Source: Hymenobacter glacialis (lineage in GTDB: Bacteria; Bacteroidota; Bacteroidia; Cytophagales; Hymenobacteraceae). Taken from it: a DNA stretch of 64,000 nt. Shown piece by piece: positions 20,906-28,437 of this stretch. The stretch covers positions 118,307 to 182,306 of the forward strand of contig NZ_MDZC01000090.1 in the NCBI RefSeq assembly GCF_001816165.1, in the 5' to 3' direction. The stretch's first letter is position 1. Each line of letters starts with the position of its first letter. The translations under genes and the position numbers were made by a program. A model generated the notes under the pieces. The model saw only the letters and a program-made list of their open reading frames with translations. It did no database searches and was not told the origin of the DNA.

Positions 20906-22093
20906 ATGTCTTCTGCCTTACCTCCTCCTTCCCCCATTTATTACACTGCCAAAGGCTGGCGCATCTTCATGTATGCGGTATCACCGGTTATGATAGTGGT
21001 TTTTCTTGCGCTACCCTTTCTCGGCAATGCCACCGATTCCGACCATTGGAGTGTGGTTTTTATGTCGGTTTTGGGTGTTGGCATGGCTGGGGTCTTTTTG
21101 TACGGCCTATTTGAGACTGCGAAATGGCATTTTACCATCGGGCCGGAGTCCTTCGAAACAGTTGGGCTATTCAAGACCAAAACATTGGCGCGGGAGGAAG
21201 TAGCAGGTTACCGAGTCAACGAGCATTACATCTTCATTGTGCCGCAGGATACAAAGGCCAGCACAATTAAAGTTGGCTACACCACCGAGCGATACGCTGA
21301 CATTCAGGAATGGCTGGCCGACCATTATCCCAACTTGGACGAAGTGGAAGCAGTTGAAGCTGCTGAAGAAGCCTTGATCGACGAGGAGCTAGGGCGTAAC
21401 CCCGATGAGCGCAGCGAAAGGCTGGTCCATGCCAGCACAACAGCCAAGTACCTTAACATAGTGGCCTGGGCCGTTACTGCGTGGCTATTTTTCTATCCTC
21501 AACCCTACCAACTAGCCATCGGCGCTGGCTTATTGCTTCCGCTGCTAGGTGCAGTTGGTCTCAAGCTGCACCGGGGTGCGCTACGCATCAACGAAGAGAA
21601 AAACAGCCCTTACCCTTCGGTGTCTATTACACTATTTATGCCCTGTATGGGGCTCTTGATTCGTTCTGTGCTGGATGTTGATCTAGTCAGCTATACCCCC
21701 ATGTGGATAGTAGCAGGACAAACAGCTTCCGTTACAGCGGTGGTGCTGGCATTTTGTACACATGAATGGCTCTTCCAGAGCAAAGTCAAGTTTACTGAAG
21801 GAGCAGCTCTGATAGCTGCCGCCGCCGTTTATGGCTACAGCGCCAGCGCTACTTTCAATGCTGCTTTCGATGATACGCAGGGCCAGGTATTCAGCACTGA
21901 AGTTTTGAGTAAATCCATGAGCTCAGGAAAAACCACTACCTACCACCTTACGGTAGCCCCTTGGGGTCCGTTTACTACTGAAACGGACGTGCAGGTAGGC
22001 TCCAATTACTACCAAGCAACTCGCTCAGGCGACAAAGTGCGTGTTCGCCTCCAACCCGGTCGGCTGGGTGTGCCATGGTTCGAGGCAGATTAG
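20906..22093 (+). CDS. hypothetical multi-pass membrane protein
   Basis: A 395-aa protein I do not recognise. Two hydrophobic helices (about residues 20-65) precede a soluble stretch resembling a PH-like membrane-associated domain (WHFTIGPESFETVGLF...EVAGYRV, about 75-130), followed by an acidic segment. Four further hydrophobic helices follow (about 175-320) and a C-terminal soluble tail. It is transcribed away from the glycosyltransferase pair. No catalytic motif is visible. Confidence 0.75.
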   Translation: MSSALPPPSPIYYTAKGWRIFMYAVSPVMIVVFLALPFLGNATDSDHWSVVFMSVLGVGMAGVFLYGLFETAKWHFTIGPESFETVGLFKTKTLAREEVAGYRVNEHYIFIVPQDTKASTIKVGYTTERYADIQEWLADHYPNLDEVEAVEAAEEALIDEELGRNPDERSERLVHASTTAKYLNIVAWAVTAWLFFYPQPYQLAIGAGLLLPLLGAVGLKLHRGALRINEEKNSPYPSVSITLFMPCMGLLIRSVLDVDLVSYTPMWIVAGQTASVTAVVLAFCTHEWLFQSKVKFTEGAALIAAAAVYGYSASATFNAAFDDTQGQVFSTEVLSKSMSSGKTTTYHLTVAPWGPFTTETDVQVGSNYYQATRSGDKVRVRLQPGRLGVPWFEAD

Positions 22094-22207
22094 GACTGCG
22101 CCATCAGCTCAACGGCCGGCCGCGATTTCCCGTAGGACAGCCTGCACTTTCTCGCACTGCAAGCCGCACTCCGTGCGTAACTTGCGCCCCAATTCGTTTT
22201 CCCACAC

Positions 22208-22438
22208 ATGAAAAAAACGCTTTTCCCCGGCCTGCTGGCCGCTGCCCTGCTCGCCTTCACATTGCCCTCCTGTGGCCCATCGACCGGCGAAACGGAAGAA
22301 GACATTGCCACCAACGCGCTGCCTCCGCTGCCCCCGGCCCCCGACACCACTGCCGGTGCCAAGCAGCCCGAGCAGTACCGGGAGCTGAACTCCGTGAACG
22401 CCACCGAGGACATCAAGAAAATGCAGCCCCAGATGTAA
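22208..22438 (+). CDS. small lipoprotein
   Basis: A 76-aa protein with a lipoprotein signal: positively charged start MKKTLF, hydrophobic core and lipobox LPSC (Cys at about 22). The mature part is short, Pro/Thr-rich and acidic, with no known domain. It is followed at once by a perfect 13-bp terminator hairpin, which supports it as an expressed gene. Confidence 0.7.
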   Translation: MKKTLFPGLLAAALLAFTLPSCGPSTGETEEDIATNALPPLPPAPDTTAGAKQPEQYRELNSVNATEDIKKMQPQM

Positions 22439-22460
22439 TTCAGGCAGCCTGCAGTTTATG

Positions 22461-22509
22461 AATGAGCAATGAACAGTGCCGGATGAGGCGTTTTTCATTG
22501 CTCATTTTT
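22461..22509 (+). terminator. terminator after the small lipoprotein gene
   Basis: A perfect 13-bp inverted repeat, AATGAGCAATGAA (22461-22473) with TTCATTGCTCATT (22494-22506), is followed by TTTG. It can fold as an AU-rich hairpin with a 20-nt loop. Confidence 0.65.
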
Positions 22510-22550
22510 GTATCGTTATTCTCACCCTTTCCAGCTCCAGCACCTAACCC

Positions 22551-23078
22551 ATGACTCACTATACCTTGCGCCGCGGCATAGAGGCCGATTTGCCTCAGGT
22601 GCTGGCCCTTATCAAGGAGCTGGCTGTGTACGAGCGGGCTCCCGACGCCGTGACCAACACCCTGGCCGACATGCAGCGCGACGGCTTTGGCCCCGCTCCT
22701 ATTTTCGGTTTTTTCGTGCTGGAAGACCACGCAGCTCAAATCATCGGCATTGCGCTGTTTTACACGGCGTACTCTACCTGGAAGGGCCGGATGCTGTACC
22801 TGGAAGACCTGGTGGTGACGGAAGCCGCCCGGCGCGGCGGTTTCGGCAAGCTGCTCTTTGATGCCGTGGTGGCCGAGGCCCGCGCCACCGGCGCCGTGCG
22901 CCTCAAGTGGCAGGTGCTGGACTGGAACGAGCCGGCCATCAACTTCTACAAACGGCTGGGCGCAAACATCGAAACCGAGTGGCTGAACGGCAACCTCGAC
23001 GCCACGCAGCTGAGCAGCTACGTGCTGGCTCCGGCCGCAGAGGCCGCTGCTGCCTCTGCTACAGGGCGCAGCTTTTAG
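22551..23078 (+). CDS. GNAT family N-acetyltransferase
   Basis: A 175-aa GCN5-related acetyltransferase. Motif A reads YLEDLVVTEAARRGGFGKLL (about residues 83-102), with the acetyl-CoA pyrophosphate-binding R-R-x-G-x-G type loop. WQVLDWNEPAINFYKRLGA is the conserved C-terminal motif B. The sequence resembles the diamine/spermidine acetyltransferase branch (IKELAVYERAPDAV), but the substrate is not certain. Confidence 0.88.
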   Translation: MTHYTLRRGIEADLPQVLALIKELAVYERAPDAVTNTLADMQRDGFGPAPIFGFFVLEDHAAQIIGIALFYTAYSTWKGRMLYLEDLVVTEAARRGGFGKLLFDAVVAEARATGAVRLKWQVLDWNEPAINFYKRLGANIETEWLNGNLDATQLSSYVLAPAAEAAAASATGRSF

Positions 23079-23105
23079 CAGCGCGGGCCGGGGGCGAGTG
23101 TGCCT

Positions 23106-25253
23106 TTATTGCCGCACAAACTTCTGGCTGCCTGTGCCGCCCTGGGCATCTTCCCACCGCAGGATATAGAAACCCGGACGTAAGCCCGTTATGTCGAGCG
23201 GCAGCAGGTTCAGCCCGGCTGCAACACTGAGGAAGGTAACCCTGACCCGGCGCCCCAACTCGTCGTAGAAGCGGAAAGCCACGCTGCCTTCCACAGCCGC
23301 CGGGTACTGCACGCGCAGGATATCGGTGCCTACTACGGGATTGGGGAAAATGGAAATCGTGGCGCTAACACCTTGCGTGGTAATCAGGGCGGGTGCCACG
23401 TTGTCGAGGGAGCCGTCGGGGCGCAGCAGGCGCAGGCGGTAGTAGAGCAGGCCACCGGGCGTCTGGGCATCAAAAAACTGGTACTGCCCTCCCCCAGGCT
23501 TAGTGGCCACCGTGCCCAGACGCACCCACGCAGTGGTGTCGGCACCGGTGCTGCGCTCCACCGTGAAGCTGCTCAGGAAGCATTCGTCGCGAGTGGCCCA
23601 GTTCAGGGTGACGCCAATGCCGGTGGTGTTTTGGGCATTGAAGCTGATGAGCGGAGCCGGCAGCATGGCCGGACCGCCGCAGCCCAGGTTCTTAAAGCTG
23701 CGCACGCGCAGCACCTGCCGCCCGCCGGCTACGTCGCTGAGCGGATTGAGGGAGCGGGTGTTCTGGCCACGGCCAATGGCAAAGTGCATTACCGCGCCGG
23801 GCAGGATAAGATGGCTCAGCTGGTGGGCGTGGCCCAGCTCGTGCACCGCCACGGTTTCGAAGTCAATTTGGTTGAGGGCGCTCAGGGCCGGAGCCGGGCC
23901 GAACTGAAACACGGCGGCATCGTCGAACTGCATATCGATTTCCTTCACCCAGAACACCAGACTGCCGCCGGGCGCGAAACAGCCGCGGTAATAGGTGGTG
24001 GTGCGGCCCAGCACACGGTCGGGCAGCTCGGCACCGGTATCGAAGGCCACTACGTTCTGGCCGTCTTCGGCAATGGCATTGGTAGTGAAATCGGGGCCCA
24101 CTTCCCAGTTCATACCGGTTTGGCAGCGCCAAGTGACCAGTGCGCGCTGCCAGGAAGCTGACGCCGTAGCCCGGGCCGTGAAATTGGGCCCGAAGCGAAA
24201 GGTGATGCCGCCGGAGGTATTTTGAGCAACGTGGTTGGGACGCTGGAGCAGGGTTCCGTCGGTGCTTTCTACATTGGTCAGCGCGTAAACAATGGTTATT
24301 GCGCTCGGGCTGTCGCCGCTTTGCTGGTCGTTGGTGGTCACGCGCACCGGGCCCGAGCCGGCCGGGTGGCCGTTGCTCACGGGCTGCCCCCCGTTGGCGG
24401 CAGAGGGTACTCGCACCTGGATGCGGGTATTGGTCCAGGAGAGGTAGTCGCGCTCGCGGGCTTTCACGCGGGTGGCGCCGCCATCGTCGGCGTTGCGGAA
24501 CTCCACAAAGCCGCTGCCCCGGGCGCTGCCGAAGCCGTCGCCGTTGATGGTGAGCACGGCCTCGGCGCCAGCGGGCAGCTGCTGGGGAGCCAGGCCCGTG
24601 ACCATGGGCGCGAGCGTGCCCCGCTGCACGGTGCGCACGGCAGGAGCCAAGGCCGGGTTGGCGCGCAGTACCCGACGGGTTTGACCCGTGAGCCGGGTTA
24701 ATTCTTTGTAGAAGGCGCCATCGATAGCAGCATAGCGACGAAAAGGCTCCGTGGCCGTGCCCTCAACGGGGTTGTACTGAATAAAACCCTGCTCGCTGCC
24801 AAAAGGAGTCCAGGCGTTGCCAGCGACGGCCGGCAGGCCGGACCACGGCGCCGGCGTTAGAAAGAATACCCCTTGCTGGCCTGGCACGAGCTGCAGCGTG
24901 TTGGTCAACACCTGCTGCTCGAGGTCGAGCCGGCCGCCTTCGGTGATTAGCACCAAGCCGGTAGTGTCGGCTACCTGGCCTTTCAACAGGGAAAATACCC
25001 GGAGACGATGCCTGGTAAACAAGCGGGTGTGGTCTGCATTCCAAAAGCCTTGCGCCGTGAGCACTTCGGCCTCCACGACCATTGCTGACTGCTGCGCGCG
25101 GCGGGCGGGCTCAAGGGGCAGCATCAGGCAATACGTATCGGGGAGCGGCGCCTGGGCTTGCAAAGTCGGCGCGCCAGCTAGCCCTAAAACCAAAGCAAGG
25201 GCCCACCGAGGGCTGGTATTTCGAAGAAAAGGTAGCGCAAACGGCATAAGCAA
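23106..25253 (-). CDS. metzincin-like secreted zinc protease with T9SS sorting domain
   Basis: A 715-aa secreted protein. An N-terminal signal region (hydrophobic, ending near AGAPTLQAQA) is followed by an N-terminal domain, then an IPT/TIG-like immunoglobulin fold (about residues 215-310, PMVTGLAPQQLPAGAEAVLTI). The protease domain holds the HExxHxxxxxH zinc motif HELGHAHQLSH and a plausible Met-turn, GAVMHF. The C-terminus carries a fibronectin-like part and a type IX sorting domain (SIFPNPV...LRPGFYILRW). It should be exported through the outer membrane and cut extracellular proteins. Substrates are unknown. Confidence 0.82.
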   Translation of the reverse strand: MLMPFALPFLRNTSPRWALALVLGLAGAPTLQAQAPLPDTYCLMLPLEPARRAQQSAMVVEAEVLTAQGFWNADHTRLFTRHRLRVFSLLKGQVADTTGLVLITEGGRLDLEQQVLTNTLQLVPGQQGVFFLTPAPWSGLPAVAGNAWTPFGSEQGFIQYNPVEGTATEPFRRYAAIDGAFYKELTRLTGQTRRVLRANPALAPAVRTVQRGTLAPMVTGLAPQQLPAGAEAVLTINGDGFGSARGSGFVEFRNADDGGATRVKARERDYLSWTNTRIQVRVPSAANGGQPVSNGHPAGSGPVRVTTNDQQSGDSPSAITIVYALTNVESTDGTLLQRPNHVAQNTSGGITFRFGPNFTARATASASWQRALVTWRCQTGMNWEVGPDFTTNAIAEDGQNVVAFDTGAELPDRVLGRTTTYYRGCFAPGGSLVFWVKEIDMQFDDAAVFQFGPAPALSALNQIDFETVAVHELGHAHQLSHLILPGAVMHFAIGRGQNTRSLNPLSDVAGGRQVLRVRSFKNLGCGGPAMLPAPLISFNAQNTTGIGVTLNWATRDECFLSSFTVERSTGADTTAWVRLGTVATKPGGGQYQFFDAQTPGGLLYYRLRLLRPDGSLDNVAPALITTQGVSATISIFPNPVVGTDILRVQYPAAVEGSVAFRFYDELGRRVRVTFLSVAAGLNLLPLDITGLRPGFYILRWEDAQGGTGSQKFVRQ

Positions 25254-25424
25254 GTATCAAATATGGGCCCGAAACAAGGTACGAAAAAGTGGCCGGGCTG
25301 GCCTTCTTAAGCGCAATTATAGCGCGATGGAGTTCTTGTGATTACCCCACACCGCCGCGTCGGCCACCCATGGCCACCACCAAAAGCCACACCGGCCGCT
25401 CCTTGTTTTAAAACCACAGCCGGC

Positions 25425-26402
25425 TTACCGGCACACTGGCGCGGGCTGGGGTTCCCACGAGGGCGAGTTGCCGGCCACCACGGGCCAGCCTCCGGCATAG
25501 TCCAGCTTATCGAGCACCAGCACGCGGCGTGAGTGACCCTCCGAATCGTCGATGGCATCGAAGGTGGGCTGGCGGGGGTCGATGGCATGATAGGCCAGCC
25601 AGTCCTGGCCGGCGGCATCGGTCACCACGCAGTTGTGGCCGGGGGCGTGCCAGTGCGCATTGGCAGCCAGCAGGGCCGTGTGCGGGTTGCCCGTAGCAGC
25701 AGCATACGTCTCAAAAGGGCCGGTAGCGTGGCGGGACCGGGCCACCAGCACCGCGTAGTGGGCCTTGGGCCCGCAGCAGTTGTCGCCCGAAAAAAACAGG
25801 TAGTACCAGCCCGCGCGCTGGTGCACCCAGGCCGCCTCCACCAGGCGGTGGTAATCGCGGGGGTCCTGGGAGGCGCTGGGGTAAATGAGGGCCTGCGGCG
25901 TGCTGCCCGCGCGGAAGCCCAGGCGGTCGTCGGCCAGCTCCTGCACCCAGATGGGGCCAAAGCCCGAGCCCCAGTACAGCAGCCGCTGCCCGGTGGCGGG
26001 GTCGTCGAACGCCATGGGGTCGATGCAGGTGAAGCCGGGGCCGGCCAGTAGCGGCTGGCCACTGTCGCGGAACGGGCCGGCGGGCGCATCGGCCACGGCC
26101 ACGGCCAGGCTGAAGTGGTCGGTGCCATTGGGCCGGGCCGAATAGTACAGGTAAAAGCGCCCGTGGTGCTCGCTCACGTGCGGCGCCCATATCTTCTGGC
26201 TGTCGGTGGCCCAGCGGGGCTTTTCGGGCAAGCCTTCGCCCAGGTATTCCCAGGTTATCAGGTCTGCGGAGCGGGCTACCTGCAGGTTGATGAGAACGCC
26301 GGTGTGCTTGGTTTGGGTGCCGTAGGCATAGTACCAGCCACTGCGGGTGCGGATGATAGTAGGGTCCGGAAAATTGTCGTCGATGACGGGGTTGGTGTAC
26401 AT
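25425..26402 (-). CDS. glycoside hydrolase family 43-like protein
   Basis: A 325-aa five-bladed beta-propeller glycosidase of the GH43 type (arabinanase/xylosidase group). The catalytic base segment NPVIDDNFPDPTII (residues ~4-17), the pKa-modulating aspartate in CIDPMAFDD and the catalytic-acid glutamate in LVEAAWVH are in the expected order. It would cleave arabinose- or xylose-containing plant polysaccharides. No signal peptide is visible, so it may act in the cytoplasm or the true start may differ. A nearby SusCD pair is not present in this window. Confidence 0.85.
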   Translation of the reverse strand: MYTNPVIDDNFPDPTIIRTRSGWYYAYGTQTKHTGVLINLQVARSADLITWEYLGEGLPEKPRWATDSQKIWAPHVSEHHGRFYLYYSARPNGTDHFSLAVAVADAPAGPFRDSGQPLLAGPGFTCIDPMAFDDPATGQRLLYWGSGFGPIWVQELADDRLGFRAGSTPQALIYPSASQDPRDYHRLVEAAWVHQRAGWYYLFFSGDNCCGPKAHYAVLVARSRHATGPFETYAAATGNPHTALLAANAHWHAPGHNCVVTDAAGQDWLAYHAIDPRQPTFDAIDDSEGHSRRVLVLDKLDYAGGWPVVAGNSPSWEPQPAPVCR

Positions 26403-26451
26403 GGCGCCGCGCGAAAAACAGGCCCGGTGCCAACGCCGGGCAGCAGCCGGG

Positions 26452-26874
26452 CTACGCTTGGCTCACTGCCTGGGGCACGGGTTGCTGCTGCTGCAACCAT
26501 ACGTAAGCCGAGGCCACATCGTCGAACGTGCCCACCTGAGGGGCCTGCAGGTAATGCGTGGCGGTTTCCACGGCCTGGCGGGCCAGCAAGCTGCTAGGCA
26601 GCACCCAGGCAATGTACTCGAGGCCGGCATTGTGCATTTCTTCCAGCCATTGCGCGCCCCATGCGGTGAGCTTCATGGTGGTGCGGGTGATGTTGGAATT
26701 GTCGTTCAAAATCTTAGCGCAGGGCCGGTTCTGCAGGGCTTGCAGCATCAGCAGGCACGCTGCGTGCGTGGCATCTTGGTCGTATTCGCCCCGCCAATCC
26801 ATATAAAGCCACTGGTTATCGGCATCGTAGACGATGGATATTTGGTGAGACTCCACAAGTACTTCCAACTGCAT
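26452..26874 (-). CDS. hypothetical protein, SpoIIAA-like/STAS-type fold suspected
   Basis: A 140-aa protein with the pattern of small Bacteroidota proteins that look like a SpoIIAA/STAS-like fold: a beta-hairpin start (QISIVYDADNQWLYMDWRG) and a helix followed by CAKILNDNSNIT. No catalytic residues are evident. It lies between the GH43 gene and the divergently oriented S1/P1 nuclease gene. Confidence 0.6.
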   Translation of the reverse strand: MQLEVLVESHQISIVYDADNQWLYMDWRGEYDQDATHAACLLMLQALQNRPCAKILNDNSNITRTTMKLTAWGAQWLEEMHNAGLEYIAWVLPSSLLARQAVETATHYLQAPQVGTFDDVASAYVWLQQQQPVPQAVSQA

Positions 26875-27083
26875 AGCGACTCTGCATTAGCACCCACTGA
26901 CGTGGGCTTCTGAGCCGACAAACTTACAGCCGTTAATTCCATGTACCGAAAGTTTTTGCAAATGCCCTGGCATTGCTGGCCACTGGGGCCGCAAACCGGC
27001 CGATGCCGCGAACGGCTCTAGCTTTGTGGCCCCGCTTTTTCAGGGGGTCTTTTTTGCTCATTATTTATTTGCTTCCGCTTCCC

Positions 27084-27875
27084 ATGTTTTTGAAACGCAT
27101 TATTTTGCTGGTGCTGCTGTGTGCGCCAGGCAGCGCCTTTGCCTGGGGCACCATTGGCCACCGGGCCGTGGCCCGCATCGCCGAAAACCACCTCTCGGCC
27201 AAAGCCAAACGCGAGATAGCCCGACTGCTGGGTTCCGAAACCCTGCCGCTGGTGAGCACCTGGCCCGACGAAGTTCGCTCCGACCCGCAGTACAAGGAGA
27301 CGGGCCCGTGGCACTACCTCAACGTAGCCGCCGGCCTCGACCTGGCGGCTTTCACGGCGCAGCTCACCGCTACTGCGCCCGCGCCCACCGATGCCTACTC
27401 GGCCCTGCAACTAATGCGCAGCACCCTGAAAGACCGCAGCAAGACCGCCGCTGAACGCCTGCAGGCCCTGAAATTTGTGGTGCACCTGGTGGGCGACGTG
27501 CACCAGCCCCTGCACGTGGGCCGCGCCGAAGACCGGGGCGGCAACGGCATTCCGGTGAGCTGGCGCGGGCGCGACACCAACCTGCACAGCATCTGGGACG
27601 GCGACCTGGTGGAGTACCCGGGTTTCACCTACTCGGAGATGGCGGCGGCTTACGACCGCGCCACCCGCGCCCAAATCAGGCAATGGCAGAAGGATGACAT
27701 GGCCACCTGGCTGTTTGAGTCCTACCAACTGTGCACGCCAGCTTATGCCGCCGCCGCCGCCAGCCCCAAGTTTGACTACCACTTCTACCCGGCTTTTGCC
27801 CCGGCCGTGGAGCAGCAGATTCTCAAAGCCGGTATCCGCCTGGCGGGCGTACTTAACGAGGCATTTGCCAACTAA
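27084..27875 (+). CDS. S1/P1 family single-strand nuclease, secreted
   Basis: A 263-aa nuclease. A signal peptide (FLKRIILLVLLCAPGSAFA) releases a mature protein starting WGTIGHRAVARIAE, where the N-terminal Trp and the following His are zinc ligands in this family. Other ligands sit in WPDEVRSD, HYLNVAAG, HLVGDVHQPLHVG and WDGDLVE. It would degrade single-stranded DNA or RNA outside the cytoplasm and release 5'-nucleotides. I use ATG 27084 because only this start gives the signal peptide; an in-frame extension to 26973 has no support. Confidence 0.9.
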   Translation: MFLKRIILLVLLCAPGSAFAWGTIGHRAVARIAENHLSAKAKREIARLLGSETLPLVSTWPDEVRSDPQYKETGPWHYLNVAAGLDLAAFTAQLTATAPAPTDAYSALQLMRSTLKDRSKTAAERLQALKFVVHLVGDVHQPLHVGRAEDRGGNGIPVSWRGRDTNLHSIWDGDLVEYPGFTYSEMAAAYDRATRAQIRQWQKDDMATWLFESYQLCTPAYAAAAASPKFDYHFYPAFAPAVEQQILKAGIRLAGVLNEAFAN

Positions 27876-28437
27876 AGCGGCCCGCTCCGGCCACCGGGGC
27901 AGTTCCGAAGCACCGGCACCCGCACCATTTATCCGGCACCCCTGGCTACCTGCGTAGCTGGGGGTTCTTCGTTAGTAGCCAAAGGCTTGATGCAAATTGA
28001 ATAAGGGACTAAAGGATTGAATTTATTTTTTTCAACACCTGGCTAGTTCAAATGCATCCCTTCTGCAATTGCTGCGCTTATGGCTTGGGAGATGGCCCTG
28101 GAAACAGGACCGGATTGCTAGCGTTGCACCGCAGGTACCACGTGCCGGGACAGAAGCGAAGGCCTTCCCGGCAGAGGTACCATTCAGGTCTTGATATCCT
28201 AAAATCCATCCTGTATCCCGCTTTTCGCTCCTTCCATTTTTGCTTCGCTGCCCCAGGTTCTCATCACAGGATAAGCTGGCTTTTTCTTTTTACCACTATT
28301 AGCTGTAAAGCTTTGGGTAATTGGTAAAAAAGCCAGATATTGTAAGGCCGAATTCCTGGATTAAAGGAATTTGATTTTAATACGCGGCTTTTAGCTTGTT
28401 TTCGCACTTACTTCTTTTCTCTTCTTTTTTCTCTTAC
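27876..28437. other. intergenic region between the nuclease and adhesin genes
   Basis: This 562-bp stretch has no supported gene; the short frame at 28052-28327 has no family character. It holds a terminator hairpin at 27938-27970 and an AT-rich leader before 28438. No clean TAnnTTTG promoter was found. Confidence 0.5.
27938..27970 (+). terminator. terminator after the S1/P1 nuclease gene
   Basis: A 12-bp stem, ACCCCTGGCTAC with GTAGCTGGGGGT (two G-U pairs, 4-nt loop CTGC), is followed by TCTTC. The U-run is short. Confidence 0.5.
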